From positions 1 through 64,000 of the forward strand of contig JAEIOD010000025.1 in assembly GCA_016342415.1 (NCBI GenBank): 64,000 nucleotides of DNA, in the 5' to 3' direction. The first letter of the stretch is position 1; each line of letters starts with the position of its first letter. The notes under the pieces are model-generated. The model saw only the letters and a program-made list of their open reading frames with translations, made no database searches and had not been told where the DNA came from. Below, in pieces: positions 1-9,069 of the stretch. The stretch comes from Clostridiales bacterium. Its GTDB lineage: Bacteria; Bacillota; Clostridia; Peptostreptococcales; Acidaminobacteraceae. The position numbers and the translations under genes were made by a program.

Positions 1-1265
1 AACACATGCTTTTCTGTACCATTACGAAGCACAGATACTTTAAGGGTATCACCAACCGATTTATGACTTATCAACTCAACAAGTTCCGACATCGTCACAA
101 TTTGTTGATTATCTACTTTGATGATTACATCACCCTTTTGTAGACCAGCCTCATCTGCACCACTTCCTGGTATTACATCCATAACAACAACACCAATTGG
201 TAGTTCATATATCTCTGACAAGGTCTCATCAACATCCTTACCATAGATACCTAAATATGGTCTTGAGATATAACCATCTTCCTTCAACTGATCAATTATA
301 GGTAACATAGTATTCACCGGTATCGCAAAACCAATGCCTTCTACATCTGTTGTTGCAATTTTAATTGTGTTGATACCAATCAATTTACCATTCGCATCTA
401 CAAGAGCTCCCCCACTATTACCGGGATTGATTGCTGCATCTGTCTGGATTAAGTCCATGGTTCCACTCATTAATCTCAGTTGTCTATTCAAAGCGCTAAC
501 AACACCGACAGTAACTGTTCTACCATAACCTAAAGCATTGCCTACAGCCATAACGGATTCACCAACAAGCAACTCTTCAGAATCTCCAATTTCAATTGCT
601 TTAAACTTCTGTACTGATTGCGAAGGTACATCCTTTTGTTTTATTCTAATCAAGGCAAGATCAGTTTCCGAATCAGATCCGACCAATGTAGCATTAGAAA
701 TAGTACCATCAAAGAATTCAACGGTCACTTCTTTTGCACCATCGATTACATGATGATTGGTTATGATAAAAATATCTTCATCTGATATTTGGTAAATTAC
801 ACCTGAACCACTACCTTCAGACTCAAAACTTCTGAAAAAATCTTGTACTTCCACGGTTGAGGTAATCGCTACAACAGAAGGAGCAACTAAATCCGCAACT
901 TGTACTGTGCTCATACTCTCCATAGGTCTATTTGAAGTTTGTAATACTTTTATAGATTCTCTAAGCTCTTTTAATTCAACATCATTTGCAGTCAATGCGT
1001 CTGATTGTGTTGTTGATGTACCATACCCTACACCAAAACCTACACTCACTGATAACGTGACAATTAAAAGCAACGCCAGAAATCGGTTGAAAGACCAAAC
1101 AGTTGACCTTTTCTTTCGATTCTCTTCTTTTTTTAAGCTCATTACAGGATCTGCTTGAGACTTATACATCGCTGTTTCAAAGAACTCTTCTTCCTTCATA
1201 ACAGTATTGGGTGGTTCTTTACCCTTTGATTCATTAGATTTAATAGTTTCATTTTCATTTGTCAT
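1..1265 (-). CDS. htrA: HtrA/DegP-type S1C serine protease with PDZ domain (3' end beyond window)
   Basis: This is a membrane-anchored envelope quality-control protease that degrades or refolds damaged exported proteins. About 421 codons are present and the C-terminus lies off the left edge. A charged cytoplasmic N-terminus of about 65 residues precedes one membrane segment near residues 66-85, then a trypsin-like domain. All three catalytic residues are visible: His in TNHHVID near 172, Asp in SETDLAL near 200 and Ser in NPGNSGGAL near 283. A PDZ domain starts near residue 330. The ATG at 1265 follows an AGGAGG. The gene lies 76 bp downstream of the histidine kinase, so it is probably the last gene of an RR-HK-htrA operon. 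The family call is firm; its place in the operon is inferred. Confidence 0.93.
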   Translation of the reverse strand, partial: MTNENETIKSNESKGKEPPNTVMKEEEFFETAMYKSQADPVMSLKKEENRKKRSTVWSFNRFLALLLIVTLSVSVGFGVGYGTSTTQSDALTANDVELKELRESIKVLQTSNRPMESMSTVQVADLVAPSVVAITSTVEVQDFFRSFESEGSGSGVIYQISDEDIFIITNHHVIDGAKEVTVEFFDGTISNATLVGSDSETDLALIRIKQKDVPSQSVQKFKAIEIGDSEELLVGESVMAVGNALGYGRTVTVGVVSALNRQLRLMSGTMDLIQTDAAINPGNSGGALVDANGKLIGINTIKIATTDVEGIGFAIPVNTMLPIIDQLKEDGYISRPYLGIYGKDVDETLSEIYELPIGVVVMDVIPGSGADEAGLQKGDVIIKVDNQQIVTMSELVELISHKSVGDTLKVSVLRNGTEKHV

Positions 1266-1341
1266 AATTACACCTCCTATTTATTTCTACACCATAAATA
1301 TAAATGAGAATTATGAACAAATTATGAACTATATAAAATTC

Positions 1342-2760
1342 TTATGTTTTTTGTTGTTTAGGCAATTCAATTTTGAATTCAACTCCATAAGGTATGCAAT
1401 TTTCAACAGTAATTGATCCCTGATGTAATGAAATTATTTCCTTAACAATTGCCAATCCCAATCCAAATGACGTTTTATTTTCATTTCTGCTTTCATCTCC
1501 TTTTTTAAAATGAATCCAGATGTCAGAAATTATATCATCTGGAATCCAGGGACCTGAATTCTTAATATAAAGTTCTATCTTTTCATTCACTTTTGTAGTG
1601 ATATGGATTTCGCCACCTGTAGGTGTAAATTTAACCTGATTATCCATCAGATTTGTCAATAACCGAATTATGCTACTCTTATTGCCCCAGAATATTATAT
1701 CCTTTTCTGTCAGATCAATTGAAACATTTAAAGACTTCTGTTTAAAGACCAACTCAAACTGATCTAATGTATTGAGAATTAAACCATTCAAATTCAATTG
1801 CTCAAGACTTTCAGTCATTGTCATAGTTTGTATCTCAGCCAGTGTCAGGATATCATCTGATAATCCTTTTAAACGTTCACTTTCAGAACGAATAATCTCA
1901 ATATACTTCAAATAATCGTCTTCCGAAATCGTACCGTCCAAGATACCTTGTGAGTATCCTATTATATTAGTCAGAGGTGATCTAAAATCATGAGATATTT
2001 CCGAAATAAAATCACGTCTCATAACCTCAGATTTCTTAAGTGACTGAGTCATGATATTAATGCTTGCAGTTAATTCACCAATTTCATCACGTCTGTTCAC
2101 TAAAAATTGTTGTTCATAGTTTCCTTTAGCAATGGATTTCACACCATCATTTAATCCTTTTATCACTTTTATGATAGAACGAGAAAAAATGAAAATAATG
2201 CTTGCAGCCAAACCTATCCCCATAATTAAAACAGATACAATAATAACATATACGCCTTTATTGGCTTCTAAAACTTCTGGTACTGAGGCGTGTATGAACA
2301 AGGCTAAAATAACGTTACCTTCTGCATCTTTAATAGGATATCCAACTGTTATAACGTGTTCATCTGATAAAGCACTATTTAACCCTTCCCTAACAATTAT
2401 GTTGTCTTTAAAAATTGATTCCACATCTTCTAGACTAAGTTCACTTCTTATCGAGTCTAGATCTGATGCATCACCAGTAACAAATACATAACCACTTGTG
2501 TTGACTACAAAAATTTGAGTATCAAAATATCGTTCCAGATTTCTGATTTCATTAATCATCTCACCTGTATTGTATAAGTTGAAGAAATTTCCAGATAAAA
2601 ACGACTCTTGGATACTCTTACAATGTGTCATTAAACTTTCAGACTTTTGATTGATAAAATAGCGTTCCAATCCTTTATTCAAGCCAATAGTCAAAACTGA
2701 AAAGGTAATCAGTAGCACCATCAACCACAGTACAATCATTTTATAAAATAAAGATTTCAT
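1342..2760 (-). CDS. Sensor histidine kinase (HAMP, HisKA, HATPase)
   Basis: This 472-residue transmembrane histidine kinase is the partner of the response regulator that precedes it. It has TM1 at about 8-28, an extracytoplasmic sensor region of about 140 residues, TM2 at about 170-193 and a HAMP linker to about 245. The phospho-acceptor is His257 in the motif ISHDFRSPL. The ATPase domain has an N-box (NLMDN) and a GLGLAIVKE glycine box. It overlaps the regulator gene by 4 bp, so the two are translationally coupled. The order regulator-kinase-htrA suggests envelope-stress sensing, as in CssRS or CiaRH systems, but the stimulus cannot be read from the sequence. Confidence 0.93.
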   Translation of the reverse strand: MKSLFYKMIVLWLMVLLITFSVLTIGLNKGLERYFINQKSESLMTHCKSIQESFLSGNFFNLYNTGEMINEIRNLERYFDTQIFVVNTSGYVFVTGDASDLDSIRSELSLEDVESIFKDNIIVREGLNSALSDEHVITVGYPIKDAEGNVILALFIHASVPEVLEANKGVYVIIVSVLIMGIGLAASIIFIFSRSIIKVIKGLNDGVKSIAKGNYEQQFLVNRRDEIGELTASINIMTQSLKKSEVMRRDFISEISHDFRSPLTNIIGYSQGILDGTISEDDYLKYIEIIRSESERLKGLSDDILTLAEIQTMTMTESLEQLNLNGLILNTLDQFELVFKQKSLNVSIDLTEKDIIFWGNKSSIIRLLTNLMDNQVKFTPTGGEIHITTKVNEKIELYIKNSGPWIPDDIISDIWIHFKKGDESRNENKTSFGLGLAIVKEIISLHQGSITVENCIPYGVEFKIELPKQQKT

Positions 2761-3434
2761 GTCATATCCTTCATCTCAAATTTATACCCTACGCCCCATA
2801 CGGTCTTAATGCACCAGATTTCATCATATTTAAAACGACTTCTCAAACGCTTGATGTGTACATCTACAGTTCTATAGTCGCTATCATAATCTTTACCCCA
2901 TATACTTTCCATCAACTGCTCACGTGTAAAGACTTGATTGATGTGTCGTGCCAAATGATATAATAAACTTATTTCTTTCTGAGGTAAACATATACTTTCA
3001 CCTCTGTAAACAACTTCATATTTCTCTAAATCAATTACTAAATTGGGAAAGTTCAAAGGTTTTATACGTTCATATCCCTTATATCGTCGTAGGACGGCTT
3101 CCACTCGTGCTACTAATTCAGGTCCTTCAAATGGCTTAACCAGATAATCATCCGCACCATTTTGGAGACCTTTTAATTTATCGTCTAAGGTACCTTTTGC
3201 TGATACAATTATCACAGGTATTCTGCCATTTAAATACGTTTCTAATAACTCAAAACCTGTTAGACCAGGCATCATTATATCTAGAACAATCAAGTCGATG
3301 TGAGTCTTAAATAAGGCCTGATATAATTCGAAACCAGAATTATACACCAAAACTCTATAATTTTCTTTTTCTAAATAAAGGCGCATCAACTCAGCAATAT
3401 TGGGATCATCATCTGTAATGGCTATGGTTTTCAT
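2757..3434 (-). CDS. OmpR/PhoB-family response regulator
   Basis: This 225-residue DNA-binding response regulator has an N-terminal receiver with an acidic DDD cluster at 8-10, phospho-acceptor Asp52 in VLDIMMPG and a KPF motif near 116. The C-terminal winged helix (about 130-222) ends in the typical VWGVGYKFE. It is the first gene of an operon with the kinase at 1342-2760 and probably htrA. Its start at 3434 is preceded by a GGGAGTG-like ribosome site. The likely role is to activate envelope-protease expression, inferred from the neighbourhood. Confidence 0.94.
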   Translation of the reverse strand: MKTIAITDDDPNIAELMRLYLEKENYRVLVYNSGFELYQALFKTHIDLIVLDIMMPGLTGFELLETYLNGRIPVIIVSAKGTLDDKLKGLQNGADDYLVKPFEGPELVARVEAVLRRYKGYERIKPLNFPNLVIDLEKYEVVYRGESICLPQKEISLLYHLARHINQVFTREQLMESIWGKDYDSDYRTVDVHIKRLRSRFKYDEIWCIKTVWGVGYKFEMKDMT

Positions 3435-3553
3435 TTAATCACTCCCTCAACTAATTATAGAAAAAAATCAACTTTTCTTAAAGCATCTTATATTAAAATT
3501 TATAATTACTTAACGCTTACAAAACACTCACTAACAGGAAATGTAATTCTTTT

Positions 3554-3587
3554 TTAAAAAAAGAAGCATCGATTCTCATCGATGCTT
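3554..3587 (-). terminator. Rho-independent terminator of the ABC importer operon
   Basis: A 10-bp perfect stem (AAGCATCGAT/ATCGATGCTT, loop of 4) is followed on the minus strand by C and T7. It lies immediately after the permease stop codon. Confidence 0.85.
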
Positions 3588-3593
3588 GATCTG

Positions 3594-4883
3594 TCACTCA
3601 TTTCTTTTCATAATCAAAGTTTTCCAAGCATGTAGTCCTAAAGATACACCTATAACACCATAAGCTACGAATGTTCTAAAGTACTCACCTAATTGTGCAT
3701 CACCAAACAGGTTTAAACCAGCTTTCGGAGATACGATAAATAGTGTGTGGAATAATAGTACACCCAGGAAAGCTTGTCCTATTGTTGCTTTGGAAACAGA
3801 TGCACCACCAATTAACAAAGCAGCTACTGCAAACAATGCGATTTGTTTATGAGAACCATAAGTATTTAATATACCTAAGTTTTGTATAAATATAATTTGT
3901 CCCCAAGCAGCAAACACCGTTGATAACATGATTGCCAACTCACGGATTTTATTAACTTTAATACCCGATACTTCTGCAATATGTTTGTCTTGTCCTACCG
4001 TTTTAAGCGTTTGACCCAGTTTGGTATTTAATAAAATAACATTAAATACTGCAAAGCCACCAACTACAAGTGCAGTAAAAACAGACATATTTACAGTTTT
4101 AAGAAGTGCATACTTATGAGGTAATACCTTTGTAAACATCACCAATATACTAAATACAGTCAATAATGCACCTATACCTATATAAGCAATCATTTTATTC
4201 TTCTTAAATCCTTCAGGACTCTCTTTTTTCATTTTCCAAATATAGTACGCTACTACCACTAATCCAGCTACTATGGTAACATAGAAAAATGGTACACTAA
4301 CAATATTATCCAATGACTTACCAATACCATTGTCTTTCATTAAATCAATTGTATTTCTTAAACCCATACCAGAAGATAGAATAAAACCACCTGCCATAGG
4401 AATAATCGTACCACACATAAATAAGAATATCATTTGATAAATACCATCTGCAAAGAATCCTGTAATCATTGATGCAATCATCTCTTGACCACGTGTTCTA
4501 TTTAGAAGTTTACCAATATACTTTCCTAATATTAATGCTATCGGTGTTGAAATAACAAATGCTACTGCCAATCCACCAACCGATGGAATCTTTAAGTAAG
4601 CTACTGTAATAATGGCAATTTGAGCAGCCATTGCACCGATGGTAATACTGAAGTTTAGTCCCATACCAGCAACTACTGGAATAAGTAGTGCCAATACCAA
4701 GAATGTATTTCTTGTCATTCTTTCAAGTAACATAGATACCAGAATGAATGGTTGTTCTTTAGAAGCAATAATACCAAATATACAAATTACCACGAACAAT
4801 AACGTAACACTGTTATCAATCACAAATCTAAGAATCTTCTTAGAATTAGTCTGAGGCTTTTTCTCAATTACTTGTTCAGTCAT
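3594..4883 (-). CDS. ABC transporter permease (BPD_transp_2 family), second permease
   Basis: This 429-residue polytopic permease belongs to the family that includes RbsC, MglC and the nucleoside-lipoprotein permeases. It has a cytoplasmic N-terminal tail of about 20 residues and roughly ten hydrophobic segments. The family's cytoplasmic coupling-loop region is visible as TLKTVGQDKHIAEVSGI, near residue 290. Its start codon overlaps the stop of the preceding permease gene by one base (TAATG), a sign of strict co-translation. AGGAGG precedes the start. It is the last gene of the operon. The substrate is unknown; a sugar, nucleoside or related small molecule is plausible from family membership. 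Confidence 0.9.
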   Translation of the reverse strand: MTEQVIEKKPQTNSKKILRFVIDNSVTLLFVVICIFGIIASKEQPFILVSMLLERMTRNTFLVLALLIPVVAGMGLNFSITIGAMAAQIAIITVAYLKIPSVGGLAVAFVISTPIALILGKYIGKLLNRTRGQEMIASMITGFFADGIYQMIFLFMCGTIIPMAGGFILSSGMGLRNTIDLMKDNGIGKSLDNIVSVPFFYVTIVAGLVVVAYYIWKMKKESPEGFKKNKMIAYIGIGALLTVFSILVMFTKVLPHKYALLKTVNMSVFTALVVGGFAVFNVILLNTKLGQTLKTVGQDKHIAEVSGIKVNKIRELAIMLSTVFAAWGQIIFIQNLGILNTYGSHKQIALFAVAALLIGGASVSKATIGQAFLGVLLFHTLFIVSPKAGLNLFGDAQLGEYFRTFVAYGVIGVSLGLHAWKTLIMKRNE

Positions 4884-5908
4884 TATTCGCCACCTCCTTG
4901 TGCTAAAGCATAAAGAATGATACCGTTTTGAACAATCATTCTAATAACTTCTGATATATTACCACCTTCAAAGAAACTACTCGCTACAGGCAGTGAAATA
5001 GTCAGTAAACCTTGGAACAAGATGGTACCGATAATAACAAATGATATATTAGCTTTCTTAGCTGTCGCACCACCGATAAGAATCGCTGCTACTGCAGGGA
5101 ATGCCATCATGAGTGGCGCTGTATAAAGTTGAATATAGCCAAATGATTGAGCATATACTACCATTCCAACTGCACCTAATACCGTTGACAAAATAGTTCC
5201 CAAAATTCTATAACTATCAACATTTAAGCCAGTAGCCGCTGCAAATTTCGGATTATCTCCAACAGTTTTCATCGCAATACCAACACGTGTATTTGAGAAA
5301 ATATAGTATATAAAACAGATAAACACACCAAATAACAATAATCCTGTTGGAATAACAAATCCATTACTGAATTCAATTGCCCAGAATTGATTTAAAATAC
5401 CACCAAATGTAGATTCTAAAGAAACTACTGTTCTTAAACCTTCACCAATTGGCCATCTCATCTCATCTGATGCAAATGGTAATACGATCCATGCAATACA
5501 GAACAAAGATACAATCGAGAAACCAACATAGGTAGAAACCAACATCTCTGATCCTTTGATCTTGTTAAGCATCACACCATAGATCCAACCAAAAGCAACT
5601 GATATTGGAATAGCAATTATCATAGCATAGATAAAGCCCCATAAGCCAACCATTTCAAATTCTATAGCCATAACACCACCTAGGATACCGCAAATGATAC
5701 CAATAGGAAGTGCAAAGTTCAATCCAATACCAGATCGAATTGCTGGTACCATTGCAAGTACCATTACAGCATTCATACCAATTCTTACGAGTGAATCTTT
5801 CATTAATCCAGGTACATGTAACCCATTAACGCCAGCAACAACCCATAATGACAGGAAGAATATAATAATTATTATTCTAGGCAAACCAAGTCTTTTTATA
5901 GCATTCAT
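4883..5908 (-). CDS. ABC transporter permease (BPD_transp_2 family), first permease
   Basis: This 341-residue permease is paralogous in fold to the gene downstream, and the two would form the heterodimeric membrane channel of the importer. About eight to ten hydrophobic helices are visible, with the coupling segment MKTVGDNPKFAAATGL near residue 212. Its ATG overlaps the stop of the ATPase gene by one base, and its own stop overlaps the next permease start by one base. Two different permeases with a single duplicated-domain ATPase is the BmpA/NupABC-type arrangement. The binding protein here is not a Bmp protein but a DUF3798 protein. Confidence 0.9.
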   Translation of the reverse strand: MNAIKRLGLPRIIIIIFFLSLWVVAGVNGLHVPGLMKDSLVRIGMNAVMVLAMVPAIRSGIGLNFALPIGIICGILGGVMAIEFEMVGLWGFIYAMIIAIPISVAFGWIYGVMLNKIKGSEMLVSTYVGFSIVSLFCIAWIVLPFASDEMRWPIGEGLRTVVSLESTFGGILNQFWAIEFSNGFVIPTGLLLFGVFICFIYYIFSNTRVGIAMKTVGDNPKFAAATGLNVDSYRILGTILSTVLGAVGMVVYAQSFGYIQLYTAPLMMAFPAVAAILIGGATAKKANISFVIIGTILFQGLLTISLPVASSFFEGGNISEVIRMIVQNGIILYALAQGGGE

Positions 5909-7512
5909 TAGTTGGCCCCCTTTGTCTTCTTATATTTGTGATACTCACCCGACATCATCAAACCAAATTCTACATCTTCAGCAGAGGGTAGTAAGACACC
6001 TTCCAAACGACCTTCTGCAACAATGGCAATACGATCGCAAATAGAACGGAGTTCAGCTAGTTCACTTGATGTTACAACTACAGTTGTTCCATTAGAAGCT
6101 AATTTTGTTAAATAATCTAGAACCAATTTCTTAGCACCGATATCGATACCACGTGTCGGTTCAGATACAAACAATAATTCAGGTTCAAGCGTTAAAGCTC
6201 TAGCAAGGCAAACTTTTTGCTGATTACCACCAGATAACCTTCTTGTAGCTTGTTTAGAATCCGTACATCTGATATCCAATTGTTCAATCATACTGTTCGC
6301 ATGTGAACGTATTTTTGCCTTGTCAATCAAACCTAATTTTGTTAAAAACTGATGTTTCACTTGCATTGATGTGATCATAATATTATCTTCAATAGAACCA
6401 TCTAATAACAATCCAACACCTTTTCTATCTTCAGATACAAAAGCGATATGTTTAGCTAAGGTTGCTTTAGTATTTGAAATATCAAGCGCTTCACCTTTAA
6501 ACTTGACTTCACCAGTCGCACTATGTAACCCCATAATGCCGTTTGCGATACCAATCTTACCATGGCCTGCTAAACCAGCTATACCTAATATTTCGCCTTT
6601 TTTTACTTCCAAACTGATACCTTTGACTTCTTCACCAGGCATTTTTACCTTAAAGTCATTGATTTCTAAAACAGTTTCCAATTTATCTAATTCGTCATGT
6701 GTCAGCATATCTTCATTTTGAGTAATCGAAATCTTTCTTCCAACCATCAATGCAGCTATTTCTTCTACTGATACATCTGATGTAGGTACCGTTTTAATAT
6801 GTTCACCATCACGAATAATTGTTACATTATCCGTAACTGCTTTTACTTCATCTAATCTATGTGTAATGAATAAAATTCCAATCCCTTTTTCAGCAAGTCT
6901 TTTCATTGCCGCTAAGAGATTATCCGCTTCACTTTCTGTTAAAACTGCAGTTGGTTCATCAAATACCAATAGTTTGATACCTTTTTTATCAACCTCTCTT
7001 GCGATTTCAATGAATTGTTTATGACCAATTGGTAAGATAGCAACTTTTGTTGTTTCCTTGATGTTCATACCCAATAGATCCAAAGCTTCTTTGGCTTCCT
7101 TATTCATTTGCTTTTTATTTAAGAATTCCAAACTTTCTTTTCTAAATGCTTTACTCACCGGATTTGGTGTCGTTATTTCTCTATTCAATTTTATATTTTC
7201 AGCGATTGTAAAATCAGGAATCAACATAAATTCTTGATGTACCATTCCAACGCCCAATTGCATAATTTCCTCTGATGATTTGGCAACTACCTTTTCACCA
7301 GCAATAATTACTTCACCTTCAAATCCACCAGTATCATGAATGATTCTCATCCCAAATAAGATATTCATAAAAGTTGATTTACCTGCTCCATTTTCTCCAA
7401 CAATAGCGTGAATTTCACCAGCTTTAATATTAAGGTTAACGCCTTTCAGCACTTTATTACCATAATATTCTTTTTGAATGTTCTTCATCTGCAATACATA
7501 TTCGTTTTGCAC
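5908..7512 (-). CDS. Sugar/nucleoside-type ABC transporter ATPase with two nucleotide-binding domains
   Basis: This 534-residue ATPase of the RbsA/MglA/NupA type powers the importer. The first nucleotide-binding domain has Walker A GENGAGKST near residue 38 and a Walker B ending in VFDEPTAVLT. The second has a shortened Walker A-like GLAGHGKIG, signature LSGGNQQK and SEPTRGIDIGA. A degenerate second P-loop is normal in this family. The start is a GTG (codon 2 is CAA) preceded by GGTGGTG. A hairpin at 7571-7597 separates it from the binding-protein gene, which would let the lipoprotein be made in excess. Confidence 0.92.
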   Translation of the reverse strand: MQNEYVLQMKNIQKEYYGNKVLKGVNLNIKAGEIHAIVGENGAGKSTFMNILFGMRIIHDTGGFEGEVIIAGEKVVAKSSEEIMQLGVGMVHQEFMLIPDFTIAENIKLNREITTPNPVSKAFRKESLEFLNKKQMNKEAKEALDLLGMNIKETTKVAILPIGHKQFIEIAREVDKKGIKLLVFDEPTAVLTESEADNLLAAMKRLAEKGIGILFITHRLDEVKAVTDNVTIIRDGEHIKTVPTSDVSVEEIAALMVGRKISITQNEDMLTHDELDKLETVLEINDFKVKMPGEEVKGISLEVKKGEILGIAGLAGHGKIGIANGIMGLHSATGEVKFKGEALDISNTKATLAKHIAFVSEDRKGVGLLLDGSIEDNIMITSMQVKHQFLTKLGLIDKAKIRSHANSMIEQLDIRCTDSKQATRRLSGGNQQKVCLARALTLEPELLFVSEPTRGIDIGAKKLVLDYLTKLASNGTTVVVTSSELAELRSICDRIAIVAEGRLEGVLLPSAEDVEFGLMMSGEYHKYKKTKGAN

Positions 7513-7570
7513 GCTTTCACCACCCCAATTTTTAGTTTGTTTTTTTTTTCACAACGTTATGAATCAAAGA

Positions 7571-7597
7571 TTAAGGCTGCCCAGAAGGCAACCTTAA
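7571..7597 (-). terminator. Intra-operon hairpin between binding protein and ATPase genes
   Basis: A 9-bp GC-containing stem (AAGGTTGCC/GGCAGCCTT) extended by TTAA pairs sits between the DUF3798 gene and the ATPase gene. It lacks a strong T tract on the minus strand. A partial terminator or 3'-end stabiliser is likelier than a full stop. Confidence 0.5.
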
Positions 7598-7620
7598 TAC
7601 TTGTATTTAGTTAAATTTTC

Positions 7621-8751
7621 TTAGAAATCTAAGTATCCAAGTAATACCATTAGATAGTTGTCATAAGTAACGCCATCTTCTTCTAAAACGTTAACTTCAA
7701 TATCAACACCTGCATAAGCATTAAAGTATTCTTTAACTTTATCAACATTTAATTTTTCTTCAAAATCGCCATCGATATATGCTTTAGCATAATCAGCTCC
7801 AGCTTCGATAAACATCATTGAACAAGGTACAGGCCATGTAGACATTCTTCCTGTCATATCACTATTAGCCATTTTTGTACTGATTTCTCCTACTAAGAAG
7901 TCAATATCACCTTGTTTATCTTCAGGAATTTCAATACCTAAAGCAGATGGGAATCCATGGTATGGAGATGGACAACATGGTTGAGGATAAATTGCTCCAC
8001 CTTCGAAAACTGACTTAATTAGTGGAATTTGAAGACCACAGTTAGTTGAGAAGAATGCAGTATCTTTTCCGTATTTCTCGATCATTCTTGGAGTATCTTC
8101 AAGAATAAATTGTTGAGCACCAGATAAACCAGCATCACCAGTTGGATCTAAAGCTGTAGCATCAACAAATTCGATTCCTAAAGCTTCACAGTTTTCTTGT
8201 AATAAGTCTCTTCTTGCAGATAATAATGCATAAGACATATGTCTTGGGAATGAATAGTGAACAAATACTTCAGCACCTTGCTTTTGAGCTTGCTCTACCA
8301 TTGTTCTACCCATTGTTAATTCATCAAGTGTAAACACGATGTCAGCTCTTGAAGCGATATCCTGTGGGTTTTCACCAGGTACACCAGCAATGATCAATAA
8401 GTCAGGATTAATTTCTCTTGCTTTATCAATTGCAGCTGAAGAACCAGGTACAGCTTGAATTAATAATAATGCTTTCATATTTTCTTCTGCTGCCATTGAA
8501 GCAACATTAGCGATAGTTGTTTCTTGCTCATCCATAAATTTATCTGGATAAGTCATTACTATAACGTGCTCTTTACCATATTTTTCAATTACAGCTTGTG
8601 CAGCTCTGTATTCTTCTTCGTTCTGAGATACAGTACCTGTTAAAATACCAATTTTCCAATCATCAGTAGCAGTAGCAGAATCACCACATCCAGCAAATAG
8701 TCCGATTACTAGAGTAGAGATAAGCAATAGAGTAACAATTTTCTTTAACAT
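7621..8751 (-). CDS. DUF3798 family substrate-binding lipoprotein
   Basis: This 376-residue exported lipoprotein is the likely solute receptor of the downstream importer. The signal peptide ends in a lipobox (LFAGC, Cys22). The mature part has the alternating alpha/beta pattern of periplasmic-binding-protein-like folds: an early GILTGTVSQNEEEYRA, a central CGLQIPLIKS and a CCPSPYHGFPS stretch. I recognise the family as DUF3798, for which I know no established ligand. It is the first gene of the four-gene operon, with AGGAGG before the ATG and a long leader upstream. The family call is good; the receptor role is inferred from lipobox and gene order. Confidence 0.85.
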   Translation of the reverse strand: MLKKIVTLLLISTLVIGLFAGCGDSATATDDWKIGILTGTVSQNEEEYRAAQAVIEKYGKEHVIVMTYPDKFMDEQETTIANVASMAAEENMKALLLIQAVPGSSAAIDKAREINPDLLIIAGVPGENPQDIASRADIVFTLDELTMGRTMVEQAQKQGAEVFVHYSFPRHMSYALLSARRDLLQENCEALGIEFVDATALDPTGDAGLSGAQQFILEDTPRMIEKYGKDTAFFSTNCGLQIPLIKSVFEGGAIYPQPCCPSPYHGFPSALGIEIPEDKQGDIDFLVGEISTKMANSDMTGRMSTWPVPCSMMFIEAGADYAKAYIDGDFEEKLNVDKVKEYFNAYAGVDIEVNVLEEDGVTYDNYLMVLLGYLDF

Positions 8752-8921
8752 TCGTAGCCTCCTTGTTATCGAGTAAATGTTTCGGTCCCCCCAAAAACAT
8801 TATCACTTTGATAGTTTGTTAACTATCTCATAAATAGTATACTATATAAATTTTATCATTACACTCTAATTGTTAAATTTATTTAACATTTAGAATGTTT
8901 TTTTTTATGTGTTCATATAAC
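8752..8921 (-). promoter_or_regulatory. AT-rich leader and promoter region of the ABC importer operon, with two inverted repeats
   Basis: This stretch must carry the importer promoter. It has two perfect palindromes: GATAGTT-4-AACTATC at 8810-8827 and GTTAAAT-2-ATTTAAC at 8872-8887. A TATACT lies between them on the minus strand, but I see no well-spaced -35 box. Either repeat could be a repressor operator; no known riboswitch is recognisable. Confidence 0.35.
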
Positions 8922-8967
8922 AAAACGTCTCAAGCATTGTTTTCCAACACTTGAGACGTTTTTTTTT
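8922..8967. terminator. Terminator hairpin after the S9 peptidase gene
   Basis: A 13-bp perfect stem (AAAACGTCTCAAG/CTTGAGACGTTTT, loop of 15) is flanked by T-rich sequence on both strands. It would end the S9 peptidase transcript. The remaining 100 bp up to the S9 stop codon show no gene. Confidence 0.7.
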
Positions 8968-9069
8968 CGTTTTATTTTATTTAATAATAAAAGTAACCAC
9001 ACTTACATTGTTACATTGTGTTAACAAAATATGTATTGCACTATATCACATTTTTTTATTTTACATGTT

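Noticed and set aside
334..1158. Plus-strand frames across the htrA region
   Set aside because: They lie opposite a complete HtrA domain with catalytic triad; no ribosome sites or family likeness.
8752..8921. Riboswitch in the leader of the DUF3798 operon
   Set aside because: The leader is long enough, but no purine, TPP, SAM or other known core is visible; only palindromes are seen.
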